This document shows positions 35,101 through 45,389 of a stretch of 64,000 bases of DNA, in pieces. Within the stretch, counting starts at the first letter, position 1, and each line of letters starts with the position of its first letter. Source of the DNA: Colocasia esculenta (Eukaryota; Streptophyta; Magnoliopsida; Alismatales; Araceae); assembly GCA_014218235.1 (NCBI GenBank), contig CM024760.1, positions 145,281,245 to 145,345,244 on the forward strand, given 5' to 3'. The position numbers were made by a program, and so were the translations under genes. The notes beneath the pieces were generated by a model that saw only the letters and a program-made list of their open reading frames with translations, ran no database searches and was not told the DNA's origin.

Positions 35101-38100
35101 CCATAGAGGGGTCAAGTCCTGGCATTTCCTTGTAGGTCCAGACGAAGCAATCCTGGAACTTTTCGAGGAGCTGTTGGTATGCACGTCTTTCGTCTTGGCT
35201 CAAAAGAGCACTTATAAAGGTGGGGCGATAGTCTTGTTTGCTTCCGAGGTTGACTTTGTTCAACTCGTTCATAGTTGCTTGGCCATCGTCTTCAAGTTTT
35301 GGTGGTGCCGACCAGAGGTCAACAAAGTCATCATCATCAGTGTTGACTTTGTAGACTTCAAGTCCTTCGAAACCTTCCTCAGGGTTTGAATTTGAAGAAC
35401 TTTCTTGACAATGACTGGCCGATTGGCTTGACTCTCCCTAGGGGAGGAAGCGGTCATCATTGATTACCGATAGGTGCAAGGTTGCAGCCTCACAAGACTC
35501 TCTTTCAGAGTCATGCCCTTTGGGCTTAGCTTCTGCTTGGTCATGGGAGGAAGGTAACAACCCGATAGCATTGACTGCATAGTGGACTTTAGTGCTCCTT
35601 TCTCGATCATAGCCAAGTCTCCTCGTAACTTTATGATAGCAAGTCCTCGAACCTGCAATGGGTTCTAGAGCTGTTGAAAATATGCCGCTCGTGTGTGGTC
35701 TTGGAACAAAGGTACATGTTGCTTTTCACACATTTTCTTGATATATTCTGGCATGTCGTCCAATTTTTAGACCAACTCTGGCATGTTATCAATGAAGATA
35801 CCACAACCGAAATCATCTTCGGGAGGGCCACGTGGGACCAAATCTCCTTTATAAAAGATGATTGGTTTATCTTCCTCACGCCTTTTATTCCTCCTTTCCC
35901 GCCGATAGGAGACTATAAAAGTCTTCAACTGCTCCACCTCATATTCTTCCCTTCGAAATTGAAACTTAACATAATTGGGCGGTAGAGAAATGCTTTGGTC
36001 AATGACCTTGTTGATAAGATTGGCTTCAAAATCAACATGCTGCCTTTCTGGCTGAGTTGGTTTAGAACCAGCCTGATTCGGGAGGCTTAAGCGGTGCAAC
36101 TTCGCCAACTCTTTGTTGACAATGAAGAGTTGTCCTTCTTCATCTTCAGACCCTATTTTTCGTTTCTCTTTAGCTTCTGCTGAGTCGGGATTTGTGAGTG
36201 TGTTTTCCAAAATAAAGTGTGGCGTCTGCCAGATGGTATTCATTCGGCCGAAATGGAGCTTGATCCACTAAGACAGTATGTTGTTCACCTCCTTTGGCAT
36301 ATTTGAGGTATTGGTGCAGGGTTGATGGGACGACCCAATTTTCATGCAGCTAGGGTTGGCCCAACAACACCTTGTAAGATGTGTCCACCTTGTAAGATGT
36401 AGAACATTGCCTTAGAGGCAAAATTATCCAAAGCAATTTGCACTTCGACGCTTCCAAGAGCGTCTTCGGAATCCTTATTGAACCCCGAGATTTTAACTAC
36501 ATTCATTTTTTGCAGGTATGGCATCAAATGCAGCGATTGGAGGGTCTTGAGGGGCATGATATTAATAGTTTTGTCCGCATCGACCAATATTCTATTTACA
36601 TCATGTCCATTAATCATTCCCCGCATATATAAGGGGCGATTATGGCATGCCGAAGACAACAACATATCTTCGTCAGTGAAGGAGATGGTCGTCGTGAATG
36701 CGTTGTATGCCCGCGACATAAGCTTCATAAGCTTCTAGGTCTTGGAGCACTTTGATGAGGGCTTCTCTCAAATCTTTGCTCCAAACGATGGCCTCCCATA
36801 TAGTGATGTTGGTTGTGAACCGCTTCATATCCTGAATGATTTTGTGGTCACCTCGGGCACGAGTCTTGTTGAGTGGCGGTAACATTTCTGTCAAGGGCTT
36901 TGGTGCCTTGGGTAGTTTTCCTTCCCCTTTATCTTGGAATAACGGGGCTAATGGCTTCTCCACTGAAGGTGGGGACTTATTGGTTGTCTTCATCGGGAGA
37001 CGCCACCTGCTTTGCAGACTCAGCTTTAGTAGAAGGGCCCGCCTCTTTAGTAGTTGGATTGGCCCTTTCCTCTTTTTCGCTACTGGAGTTGAATATGAAA
37101 GGGACTCCGCTCGACAATCGAGCTTTTGAAGCTGAGGCAGATCCCATCGAGGAATTAGGTATAAAGGGGATAACCCTAAACCTGAACCTCTGGGATAGGC
37201 CTTGGCTCTTCGCCTCTGAACAATATGACTCGGCCTAGAGTTGAATTGCCTTCGCGCCTACGGCCTCGTCCTCTGTAACGGCTCCTGCCATTTCTTGTCG
37301 ACCGGTGTTGGTATGTCTTTGTAGGGGCCTCATGACCAGGCCCATCCTCAGAGGGCGAATTTATATTGTCGAGCGGCGGAATGGCCACCATATTGCATGA
37401 AAGTTCACAGAGCATCTCTTTAAGTACCTCCACAGTGAGCTCCTCCTCTTTATAAAAGGAGAGTTCTTCTGGCATAGGAAGTTCTTCTCCGTCTTCTAGG
37501 CGTCGGATCATTTCCCGCAGCCAATTCATAGTTGAGTTTTATACTCAAACTTTTCCCAGGGAACGTATTTGTCTAAAGTGACGACCCTAGTTCGATGAGG
37601 GGGAACATAGTCCTCTAACTCATCTATGAGTTTTTGCAACCTTTGCAAAGGAGTAAGCTCTTTGGGGGTTTCCATAAAGGCCGCCTATTCGGCTTGCTTC
37701 TTTAGCTCTCTCTATATTTTTCTTGCGGTTTTTTTCTTGCTTCTTTTGGTGTGCTGCCTCTTGAGCAGAGAGTGAGATAGGCCTTGGTGGTTGAGACACC
37801 TTAACCCTAGTAGGAGGTTGACCGGCCTCTTTAGAGGCCGGTTGGACCCGCTGGGGTCCAGCAGGGCCAACTAGGCCCAAATGGGCCTTCCCTAGGTCTG
37901 CGCGGCCCATATAGGGGTCTGCCAGACCCAGCAGGACCCCTTTCGGGGGGGGGGGGGGGGGGGGGGGAGCTACCAGAAAGGAGGCACAAGTTCCAAGGAG
38001 ATCCCCCCGCTCTTGCTGAAGCTTGTTTGTGGCTTTCTGAGGGTCATCGGGGAGGGTTCGTACTCGTCTGAATTGCGTGCTACACATTGTTCCCCATTGA

Positions 38101-39552
38101 TGATTATGTGGTTGACGAGGGCTTTAACCACAAACATGTTGATTTGGGGTGACAGCCCAGATTGTGGAAATTTCCCACGGGACGAGGGTTCTGGCCCTAA
38201 CGCCACGTTTCGCTCGTCGAAGGTGATAAGCTTTGACATCCTGACGTAGTCGAGGATAGAATGGCGTAAAAATACACCACAAAGTGACGGTTTTGGCCAT
38301 GCACCGACAGTCGTACACTTTCGAATTTGAATTGATGCAACATAGCCGGCTCGATACATGTCTCGATTAACCCGGGAAAAAGTACGGGTGCAACACCGTC
38401 AAACCTGGGCGCCATCTTTTTGTCAAGCAAACCTATTTGTCCCATTTAAATAATTATTGACTCAACACTATTTAACGTAAGGTGGACAAATAACCATTTA
38501 AAGTGGACAAATAGGTTGCTAGGGGAATGACAAAAGGGATGGTGGGGAGTAATGGCCATTTTTGCCAATCCTGTCTTGTACAAGTAGGTTGCTACCCATC
38601 TTGGACGATAAGCATTTATCTTCTTTTTTTTTCTCTCACATCTCTCGATTTATTATGTGCTTAGCAATATTTAAGGTTAATTTAACTTCTTAACTTGGTT
38701 GACATTTGAAAGTTACGTTCAAATTCCCATTGATTGCCTAAGATTGTTAATTATATTGCTAACATTTGTTATTTCTTCTGTTATGTCTTCTTACACATGC
38801 ACATTCTAAATATTTGTGACTAGCACTTTCATATTTATTGCACAGAAAGTGTACATGATCTAAAATATAGCGGACTGAGTACTTAGTTACGTAAACTAGG
38901 CTTTGCCTAGGTGCCTAAGCAGTATGGCGGTGGGCCACTGCCCTAGTTGTCTTGGTCACCTTAACAACCATAGTTAAAATCCTCAGTCATTGATTGTGTA
39001 GATTGGCATTGCAAAACAATGTGTTTTTCAAAATAAGTGTTCTATGTAATAATCCAGGTATGATGGTAGATTGTACTGCAGCGTGTTGAGTGCATCCAAA
39101 TCACATTTATATCCTACTTGTTTTCTGTTAAATTTGTCATCCATCTGTCTAATCCAAAATTGAGAGATGATAAAATGTAAAAATGGATGTTCATGTCAGT
39201 TGACCGACTTATATATTAGTGACTAATAATTTCTGCCTGTTTGCAGTTGGCAGCTCTGGACTTCATTGTATGTGCAGCAGCCGATTCCTTTGCCATGACA
39301 GACTCAGGGAGCCAATTTTCTTCTCTTGTGTCAGGTTATCGTATGTATTATGGGAGTGGGGTCCTTTCCACAATACGACCAAATAAGCGTCGTCTAGCTT
39401 CTGTTTTTTTGAGGAATTCTATAGAATGGAGGGACTTTGAACACAGTGTTAGGAAGGCACTTAGGCAGATGAAGAGGACTATAGAAAGACCTATTGCAAG
39501 GAGTATTTACCGACATCCAAGATGTGTGGAATGTATGTGTAAGACCCAGTAG
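22151..39552 (+). CDS. O-fucosyltransferase family protein, 3'-terminal exons (partial)
   Basis: This is the only host gene I recognise. Three exons (22151-22494, 22654-22894, 39247-39552) join in frame across GT-AG introns and give the C-terminal roughly 296 residues of a plant GDP-fucose O-fucosyltransferase-like (DUF246) protein. Such proteins are Golgi-type type-II membrane enzymes; the substrates of most plant members are unknown. Seen: LRCRCNFHAL, the signature HLRFEIDMVA, CPLTPEEAVLMLAALGF, YVAGANIYGG, FAMTDSGSQFSSLVSGYR, TIRPNKRR and a CMCKTQ end. No stops or frameshifts interrupt it. The N-terminal half (membrane anchor and start) is not visible. Acceptor at 22149-22150 is AG and the codon phase fits. 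The last intron is 16,352 bp and filled with transposons. Whether the gene is transcribed cannot be told. Confidence 0.9.
22654..22894 (+). CDS. O-fucosyltransferase-like gene, middle exon
   Basis: It is bounded by TTTCCAG and CCAG|GTGAGT, a near-consensus donor. It encodes PSPEKLRSEGQCPLTPEE through YVAGANIYGGKSR to EPFINFSSQ. Exon length (1 + 240 bases) leaves phase 0 for the next exon. The donor at 22895 opens the 16.35-kb intron. Confidence 0.9.
23260..24598. mobile_element. hAT-derived foldback element, copy 1 (1339 bp)
   Basis: A perfect 8-bp duplication ATCAGATA flanks it (23252-23259, 24599-24606). Termini: CATGGATGGCATAGTCGG and, from the right, CATGGATGGCAAAATCGG. GGATCGG or GACTCGG repeats follow each end. 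The core 23515-24355 is a near-perfect inverted repeat with two arms of about 420 bp meeting near 23936, able to fold into a very long hairpin. A 23-bp palindrome of GGCCGATCC type at 23357-23379 and the T/A-rich stretch beside it match the 3' subterminal part of the full hAT at 29815-29929. No protein is encoded. Confidence 0.92.
24607..25195. other. intron sequence without recognised features
   Basis: It lies between the foldback element and the full hAT. There are T-rich tracts and no coding or repeat signal that I can name. Confidence 0.4.
25204..30026 (+). mobile_element. complete hAT transposon, 4823 bp
   Basis: A perfect 8-bp duplication GCAATACA flanks it (25196-25203, 30027-30034). 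Termini are CATGGAAGGAAGAATCG and, from the right, CAAGGAAGGCAGGATCG. Next to both ends are GGATCG-rich blocks with palindromes: GACCCTTATCGGGTC-type inverted pairs at 25437-25500, and a 23-bp palindrome at 29907-29929. In Ac, short CGG-containing subterminal repeats bind the transposase; a similar role here is an inference. It carries one spliced transposase gene. A GC-rich microsatellite (25605-25735) lies in the likely 5' leader. It sits in the last intron of the O-fucosyltransferase-like gene, same strand. Confidence 0.93.
26269..29712 (+). pseudogene. hAT transposase, four exons, one frameshift
   Basis: Exons: 26269-27963, 28048-28178, 28264-28339, 28436-29712; all introns are GT-AG and phases fit. 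In order: a BED-type zinc finger (about residues 28-65, RCNHCGKEMNGGVYRLKQH, then CKHCP); an acidic Ser/Arg-rich linker; the DUF659/RNase-H-like core with CDGWTGTT and VVTDNEASYK holding the two catalytic aspartates; an insertion domain; the hAT dimerisation region with SQCERNWSTFSLIHT, whose Glu is the third acidic residue. A Gly/Gln-rich tail with a ten-Asp run ends at TAG. The protein cuts the transposon ends in the nucleus. One base appears to be missing in the A run at 27898-27902: downstream, the KWWKIIDARWE reading continues in another frame, as comparison with the older copy near 18053-18080 shows. Otherwise the gene looks complete. Confidence 0.9.
30035..30440. other. intron sequence, no feature recognised
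   Basis: It lies between the hAT and the copia relic. It may be part of the relic but no protein similarity is readable. Confidence 0.35.
30450..30660 (-). pseudogene. copia pol relic (RNase H segment)
   Basis: On the minus strand a peptide resembling the end of copia RNase H can be read: NDEVEYYAVVH, then LYCHNKVVIDIANN and QTKHIEIV. In the family the matching motifs are AEAEYRA, CDNKAAIHIA and RTKHIEID. The frame shifts between parts and a stop follows. No LTR is visible, so it is an old fragment. Confidence 0.6.
30799..32156. mobile_element. hAT-derived foldback element, copy 2 (about 1358 bp)
   Basis: It has the same layout as the copy at 23260: left end CGTAGATGGCAAAGTCGG, right end (reverse complement) CATGGATGGCAAAATCGACC, GGATCGG blocks, the palindrome near 30896-30918, then a hairpin core 31079-31900 with arms of about 410 bp. 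The two copies share long stretches such as the ACATATAATAAT..GGGTATATCCATAGT region (30988-31025). The flanking 8 bp (TCATTGAG, AGTCATAC) do not match, so its duplication has decayed or an end was replaced. Confidence 0.85.
32221..33000 (-). pseudogene. Tat-like integrase remnant
   Basis: Readable pieces are a zinc-binding-like part (YARTCHQCQ region near 32860), the core with AATDYFSRWAKVIPL and FGTPSRKISDN, and the later PFSLVYRAEAVVPIEIELAS region near 32300. The pieces lie in at least three frames. The core aspartate of ATDYFS is present. Confidence 0.8.
33118..33884 (-). pseudogene. Tat-like RNase H domain
   Basis: The frame 33884-33378 is open and contains WEMYFDGASR, AGIVF, PLTNNEAEYEALIIGLQLAL and VYGDSQLIV, so the D-E-D residues of RNase H type I are kept. 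The next frame (33381-33118) continues with the typical FEIGHIPKSTNSHANGLAKL end (HIPR..ADALA in the family), so one frameshift lies near 33380. This domain removes RNA from the RNA-DNA hybrid during reverse transcription. Confidence 0.85.
33885..35272 (-). pseudogene. Tat-like reverse transcriptase remnant
   Basis: The upstream part has RPTFISALLS and DCFVWTYKEMPGLDPSMAKHEL, typical of the region before the polymerase fingers. After several frame breaks, 34653-34291 holds the polymerase active site ECYVDDLVVKIKK (YVDD) and LKMNPMKCTF..GKFLGFIV. The catalytic aspartates remain but the frame is broken around them. Confidence 0.85.
36342..36728 (-). pseudogene. Tat-like aspartic protease remnant
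   Basis: The motif run HNRPLYMRGMINGHDVNRIL then VDADKTINIMPL matches the plant retroviral-type protease whose usual active site is VDGGS or VDSGA. Here the triad reads D-A-D instead of D-G/S-G, so catalysis is doubtful. It ends with ALGSVEVQIAL and a frame break. Confidence 0.75.
36770..38396 (-). pseudogene. Tat-like gag and linker region, badly decayed
   Basis: Reading frames (for example 37529-37176 and 38087-37620) are in the position of gag. They include a basic RSRYRGRGRRR stretch and a Lys/Glu-rich coil, but no CCHC knuckle or clear gag core. A 22-G run (37947-37968) interrupts the latter. Assignment rests on position between protease and primer-binding site. Confidence 0.5.
38421..38532. 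repeat. 112-bp TGTCA..TGACA inverted-end segment, possible LTR remnant
   Basis: It begins TGTCAAGCAAACCTATTTGT and ends with ACAAATAGGTTGCTAGGGG then AATGACA, so 13-16 bp near the ends are complementary. It lies beside the primer-binding-like site. Such a short LTR would be unusual for this lineage; it may be a deletion product. Confidence 0.35.
39247..39552 (+). CDS. O-fucosyltransferase-like gene, last exon
   Basis: It encodes LAALDFIVCAAADSFAMTDS, then SLVSGYRMYYGSGV, TIRPNKRRLASVF and a CVECMCKTQ end, followed by TAG at 39550-39552. These are the C-terminal conserved blocks of the family, 101 residues. Confidence 0.92.
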   Translation: MAALDFIVCAAADSFAMTDSGSQFSSLVSGYRMYYGSGVLSTIRPNKRRLASVFLRNSIEWRDFEHSVRKALRQMKRTIERPIARSIYRHPRCVECMCKTQ

Positions 39553-41136
39553 CATGCTGAGAGTTACTCATATTGAAGGGATAGATTCTGGTGATTCTTG
39601 AGGTTCTTTACAACGGTCCACACATTTTTATTCCTGTGAGTTAACTTGGAGAAATAGGCTTGCCAGAAGTATGATCACTTCAGAAATAATGGATGCATCC
39701 AGGGACTACATTTCTGTTGAAGGAATCGATGACTTACACACGATGAAAGTAACACCCGTAACTATCTGATTCTCTGTCTATCTTTGTCTCTCTCTCAGCT
39801 TCTGATTGTAACTCATATCCAATTCTCCCATGTGTAAGGATAATAAGTTGAATTGTTCTTTTTTTTTTTTTTTTGGGGGGGGGGGGGGGGTAGGGTTCAG
39901 ACAAAGAATGTTTGGTTGGATTTGCTTATTTGTATATTATGCCGATTCACCAAACTTGATAAAAATTTGGAGGCTCGTTGGCATCTTGATTTTTTCAACT
40001 ACATTGATACCAGCTTGAGAGAGCAATCACATCAGTACTAACTTTATTTTATGCTGAATTTTGCAAATAATATAGAAAAGCAAGAACAGAGAACCTTGGC
40101 ATGATTCCTTTCTTGGCCCGTGATTTCTGAAATTAAGCGATCTACTTCGTTGCAAAGATAAAAATGACCTCTTACCCTTTCAATCCTCTGCCGGCAAGCA
40201 AAGGCAGTAGCGGCATGGTGCCCAATGTCGTCCGCCTTGGTCAAGGACATTGACCCAGTAGACCATTGTGTGGGGTTGTCTAATTCTTTTTATCTTGATG
40301 AATTATATCAAGATTTGAAATTTTTTTTACATATTAGTATCTATGAGAAATACTTCCTATCTTGGATGTTTAGAACGGGATTGCTCTGTGTGTGCGGCTA
40401 CGTGGGCCCCACTCAGCGGCACTATTGTGTCATTTCCCATGTTTATCATCCTTAGTTATTTATTTGCCACCTTTAGCCAGTATGTTTGGTACAGAGATAG
40501 AAAGGGAGAGAAATAAGTATAATTCAACTGAGGATACTCTTATCCCTAGGCATTCGGTATGTATGACGATATCCCTATTTTGATTTTTTTTCGACGTTTG
40601 TGGCTTACAAATCTCGTCCCAACTCTTGCCAAATGATGCGATGTGGCATGCTAAAAGGAAAAAAGAAACAATAGGAATAGTAATCAATTTCGGACTAGTT
40701 CAACCTCTTTAATCTAATATTGAGGGACATGTTCTGAACTCTATTTGGTAAGAAAAGAGATAAAAAGGGGAAGATAAGGCCAGAGAAATGACATTTTTAT
40801 CTTCTTTCAGTGTGTCATTTAAAGATAATCATATAACTTCAAACCTACAAAGTGTGCTGATCATGCTATTATATTGTCTAATCATAATGACCATGGTATC
40901 ATTAATAATTTTGACTACATAACTATATCATGATGTCAGTAATAGTTTGACTATGTTAATTATTATTGTTATATATAGTAGAGTAATATAATAAATATTA
41001 TGTTATTTTACTATTATAATCTAGGAATATCTTTGTGTCGATACATCACTACATTAAGTCTAATTCTGATGTACTATGTTGTCATTACCAATTGACTATG
41101 CTACTATAATAATTGCTATAGTAATATAATAATATT
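39553..41136. other. 3' flank of the host gene and AT-rich DNA
   Basis: 39553-39830 is the likely 3' untranslated region. Long T and G runs lie at 39858-39890. 40860-41136 is AT-rich DNA made of TAGTAATATAAT-like motifs, also found right of the gypsy element (63020-63220). No other gene is recognised. Confidence 0.45.
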
Positions 41137-41141
41137 ATCAT

Positions 41142-44100
41142 TGTCACGTCCCGACATTTGGCAGCGGAAATAAATATCGGGGTGCGTGAACGATACGAAG
41201 ATAAGTATCATAGTTGAGTAACTCAGAGTAACAACTAAATATAACAACATACTTGAGACAATAATATTGTCAGCTAAACTACTCTTTATTTCATTTCCAT
41301 TCAACTAATTAAAAATCTTACATCATCTGAGCCAACCATAGGGCCCAATATTCAAATTTCATAATAAACTTCATGAAAATGTATCATCATTACATATGCT
41401 ATTCAAACATCTATTCCTAGTCCTTCATCTCCACAAGTGACGTGTGCTCTTCACTCATGTCCTGCCCCATCAGTGTCCACGAATTCCTCATCACTACCTG
41501 AAATGTTTAGGATGATAGGGTGAGCAAACTAGCCCAGTAGGATTTACATCTCAATGTGCGGACACTAATATACATGATTAACATTTTAAATAAGCAGGAT
41601 CTTAACATGAACATGATGACTATGCATGCATTTTTAACAAGTCAAATGGCTGAATAGAATGAATATCATGACGAAACAAATACTGACTCTCATATGTATT
41701 GGACAGGAAATTCAAGACTAGAATCGTATCACAAGGATTGGCTATGTTCACACAGATATCACATATTCACATGATTCAACGTATCATATCAAACTTATCA
41801 TATCAAACGAAGGCACATTCACACAAATCTTGCACACATACCAGTGCCATGCCAGCACCACAAGTCCATACTCCCGCAGTTAATAAGTACGATGGGGCGC
41901 TCCTCCCTAGGACCAGACATGGCCCTTATTGCACATGCATTAGTCAAATGAACCGAAGTCCCACATTGTGCCGATCAAACATATACATATTATGGCCACA
42001 GATTTCTAATAACAAGTTCATAGTAATAGGACATGATCATTCATAGAGTTCAAGGTATGACAAAAGCTCGAGAGATCAATTGGACAACATAACGATATAT
42101 CTTATGTTCCATAATTCTTTAGTGTCTTAACAAGAGTATGACTAATGACATATCGTACACGATATAAGTGCTCTCTATCTCCAGGGTACTTCATGGTACA
42201 ACCAGCTCGGTCTCTATGAGGGAATCCACAGAGTACGGAGACTTACGGAGGTCTTAAGGAAAAGATCGCTAGTCTGTCAATACGGAATGACCGACAGAGA
42301 GCTTCCAATTCCCCAAGAGAGGTGTGCCTAATTGTGCAACGTGTAAGTGTCGTGACACGGAGCTTTCCTAAACATGCATGCAATGGATGAACAAATATGG
42401 AAACCTCGAAAAGCACATAATAAGTAAAATCCGCATACAACAAGTAACATAATATAAAAGCTCTAAACCAAGCCAATTCATTCCAACATGTATCCTCTAT
42501 AGATTCATATCACAACTTATCATGACAGATTTTATATCAAGCTAGATCACAAGATGATAATCAAATGAATATAAGATCAATCACTTCACATTATACATTA
42601 GAATCGTATTCATGTCTTTATAGTTTTCAAATGGGTTGATCACTTTTAGTGTAATGCATCACTAAGTAGCATGATTACATACTAAGCTAATACACATGTT
42701 GACTGACCAACCAAAAGGAATAGTCTCCGGTCGGTCTTTGGATCGCGACAGGTTCATACGTCGCTTTTCAAAGAACCGTGCACAGTTAAACAACACTCGG
42801 TGTGAAAACAAACAAATCGTGACGGACCCTCCTGTTGCGTTTAAATCGTGACAGGATGGATGGTCGCCTTTAAGACCTGAATCGATTACCCAATCGATTG
42901 CCTGACTAGAATCGCGACAGCCTTGTCTGTCGCGTTCACAATGCGACATAACGATATGTCGCGACGAGTCCTGAATCGCGATGCTTCACAACGTAGCATT
43001 CATGCATGGATTTCAAACTCCGAATATAAAATCTATACGGAATCAGATGGGCGGGAAAACTACTAAATCGCGATGGGGTTCAGAAACCCACGTGACACAC
43101 AGTTTGAGGTGCCAGGGTTGACCGGTCAGAACTTAAATCGCGATGGAAGACTCAGTCACCTTTTCTTGAATCGCGACGTACCAGTATGTCACATTCATGC
43201 ATGCAGAATCGCGACGTCTGGATCCGTCGCATTCTTGGATCTTACCTGAAAACGCAGAAAAATGATACACCCTTCCTGATAGACTTATAACTTGAAATCT
43301 AATGACCTCTAGACAAAACTCTCAACATGAAAAGTGTTTAGGACATCCAGTAGAAACGAACCATGCTTTGGTTTGACCCAAAATGACATTGATTTGCGTA
43401 AAACACTGCATAACTATGAAAAGCTCTAAACTTGCGCGACTTATGGAAAACGCTTAATACGACAAGCATGCTTGATGAAAATTGGACAAAATATATGAAA
43501 AATAAACTAGACATGATGCTCTTTCAGATGGTATGGGTTTTGTTTAGTTTCGGCCCGAGATCACCTACCTTGTAGTGGATCTAAGAAGGTCTTCTTCACA
43601 AGTTGCAGCTGAGACTAGGTCGGAGAAGATGGTGTCCTCCTGGCCGATCTCCTCCTCTCCCAGAGCTCAAACCCACATCTTCACGTCCCCAACACAAAGA
43701 TAAACTTCCCCTAAAAGTTTTGTGGCGATCTCTTATAGTTTTAGGGTTTATTTCTAGTCCTAATGAGGCTAGGAAAGGTGGGTTGTGATTTCTGCATATA
43801 ACCTTCCATATATTGGGATTTCTCCTCCCAATAGGAGTAGCTACAACCTTAGGAAAGTTCTTAGCATGGTTGGCCACGATTTGGGTTACTATGCTTGGCT
43901 AATAGCATTAGTTTAAACTCTAATTTGCCCTTTCTTAATTTCTACATATTTATGGTCACGAATTTTGGTGTTTATTGCTATTGGGTTTTGATCTTTGGCC
44001 CATTTAGAGTTGTATTGGCCCAATATGATTAAATAACTGATTTCTTTGGGAGTTTAATCATGGCATTTATTTTATTTCGATTCACCACTTTTATTTATTT

Positions 44101-44146
44101 GATATTTTCTTATATTTTAAATCATTAAATTTTTTGAGGCGTTACA
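41142..44146 (-). repeat. family-B gypsy 3' LTR
   Basis: It contains an array (42740-43230) of AATCGCGAC..GTCGC palindromic units, about eight. Their partners are at 60855-61360 in the other LTR and at 10400-10470 and 13880-14350 in the solo LTR. The minus-strand start is TGTAACGCC and the end TGACA. Confidence 0.95.
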
Positions 44147-44160
44147 TCCTCCCCCACTTA
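44147..44160 (-). other. polypurine tract of the gypsy element
   Basis: The minus strand reads TAAGTGGGGGAGGA directly before the LTR start TGTAACG. This is where plus-strand DNA synthesis would start. Confidence 0.9.
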
Positions 44161-45384
44161 AGAAAATTTGGTCCCCAAATTTATATATGATGATATAGCA
44201 TCATACCTGAGAATAATTCCGAGTGGTTTTTTCTTCATTCTCTCCTCCGTTTCCCAGGTAGCATTTGTAACTCCATCTCGACTCCATTGGACCTTCACCA
44301 TAGGTATGGTACAATTTCTGAGTCATTGTAACTTCCGATCCAGTAGCTTAATCGGCTTCTCTTCATAGGTCAGGTCTTCCCGAATCTCCAAGTCCTCATG
44401 GCTAATCACATGGTCGGCATTGAATAGATACTTCCTCAGCATGGATATGTGGAAGACGTTGTGTACATTTGCCAGTTGTGGCGGTAGTGCCAGCCTGTAA
44501 GCCACCTGACCAACCCTTTCAAGAATTTCAAAAGGGCCGATAAACCTGGGACTCAACTTTCCCTTGATCCCAAATCTTTGAATTCCCCTTGAAGGTGAGA
44601 CCTTCAAGAAAACATGGTCACCTACTTGGAATTCCAACTCTCTCCTTCTTTTGTCTGCATAACTTTTCTGCCTTGATTGTGCTATCTTCAGAAGTTCCCT
44701 GACGATCTGAACCTTCCTGATAGTCGCTTCAATTAAGTTGGGTCCAACCCATTGGTTCTCTCCAACCTCCTCCCAACAAAGGGGTAATCTGCAACTCCTG
44801 CCATATAAGGCTTCAAACGGTGCCATTTTGATACTTGCATGGTAGCTGTTGTTATATGCAAACTCCATTAGGTACAACTGGTCATCCCATCATCCTCCAA
44901 AATCTAGCACAAGAGGACGAAGCATGTCCTCCACAATTTGATTGGTTCTTTCGATTTGTCCATCAGTCTGAGGATGGAAGGCAGTACTAAAATTTAGTTT
45001 GGCCCATTGCTGCTTGTAAACCCTTCCAGAAGTGTGAAGTAAATCTAGGGTCCCAATCAGACATTATAGTAGATGGAACCCCATGCAATCTAACTACTTT
45101 TTTAACATACAGTGCAGCCAACACATCTACTAACCATGTGCTCTTAATCGGCAAGAAATAAGCCGACTTAGTCAATTGATCTACTATCACCCAAATCACA
45201 TCCATGCCACCTCTAGTCTTGGGTAATCCCATGATAAAGTCCATCCTGATGCTATCCCACTTTCATTCTAGGACTTCTAATGGTAGCAATCCATCGGCCG
45301 TTCAGAAATGCTCAGCCTTGACTTTCATGCATGTTAAATAATATGCCACTTGGTCGGCCACATCCCTCTTCATATTCGGACACC
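44161..45384 (-). pseudogene. gypsy integrase core and chromodomain-like tail
   Basis: In order on the minus strand: WCPNMKRDVADQV (zinc-binding end, split by the copia-like insertion), MDVIWVIVDQLTKSAYFLPI (core with the first Asp), HGVPSTIMSDWDPRF (second Asp), a stop near 44882, then YLMEFAYNNSYHASIKMAPF, EALYGR, GPFEIL and HNVFHISML, and finally VKVQWSRDGVTNATWETEE, similar to chromodomain tails that guide insertion into heterochromatin. Joining across the AATAA duplication shows that the insertion lies between KRSY and WCPN. At least one stop separates the core from the C-terminal part. Confidence 0.92.
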
Positions 45385-45389
45385 AATAA

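Larger units (their letters stand above)
32157..38420 (-). mobile_element. decayed Tat-like Ty3/gypsy retrotransposon
   Basis: Minus-strand fragments lie in polyprotein order from right to left: gag-like, protease, reverse transcriptase, RNase H, integrase. Frameshifts and stops break all of them. A TGGCGCCCAGG motif on the minus strand (38404-38414) resembles the TGGCGCCC primer-binding site seen in Tat-type elements. The second, plant-type RNase H (FDGASR, NNEAEYEALI) also points to the Tat lineage. No LTR pair was found; a 112-bp TGTCA..TGACA segment at 38421-38532 is the only LTR-like candidate. It ends beside the foldback element at 32156. Confidence 0.8.
22895..39246 (+). other. giant transposon-filled intron of the O-fucosyltransferase-like gene
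   Basis: The donor GTGAGT (22895) and acceptor TTTGCAG (39240-39246) are both good. Joining CAG to TTG restores SSQ-LAALDF, a conserved family junction. The intron holds at least five elements: a foldback element, a full hAT, a copia relic, a second foldback element and a Tat-like gypsy. 38533-39246 next to the acceptor is transposon-free as far as I can see. Confidence 0.88.

Noticed and set aside
40044..40250. 68-codon minus-strand frame behind the host gene
   Set aside because: No domain, no splice or promoter support and no repeat of it elsewhere in the window.
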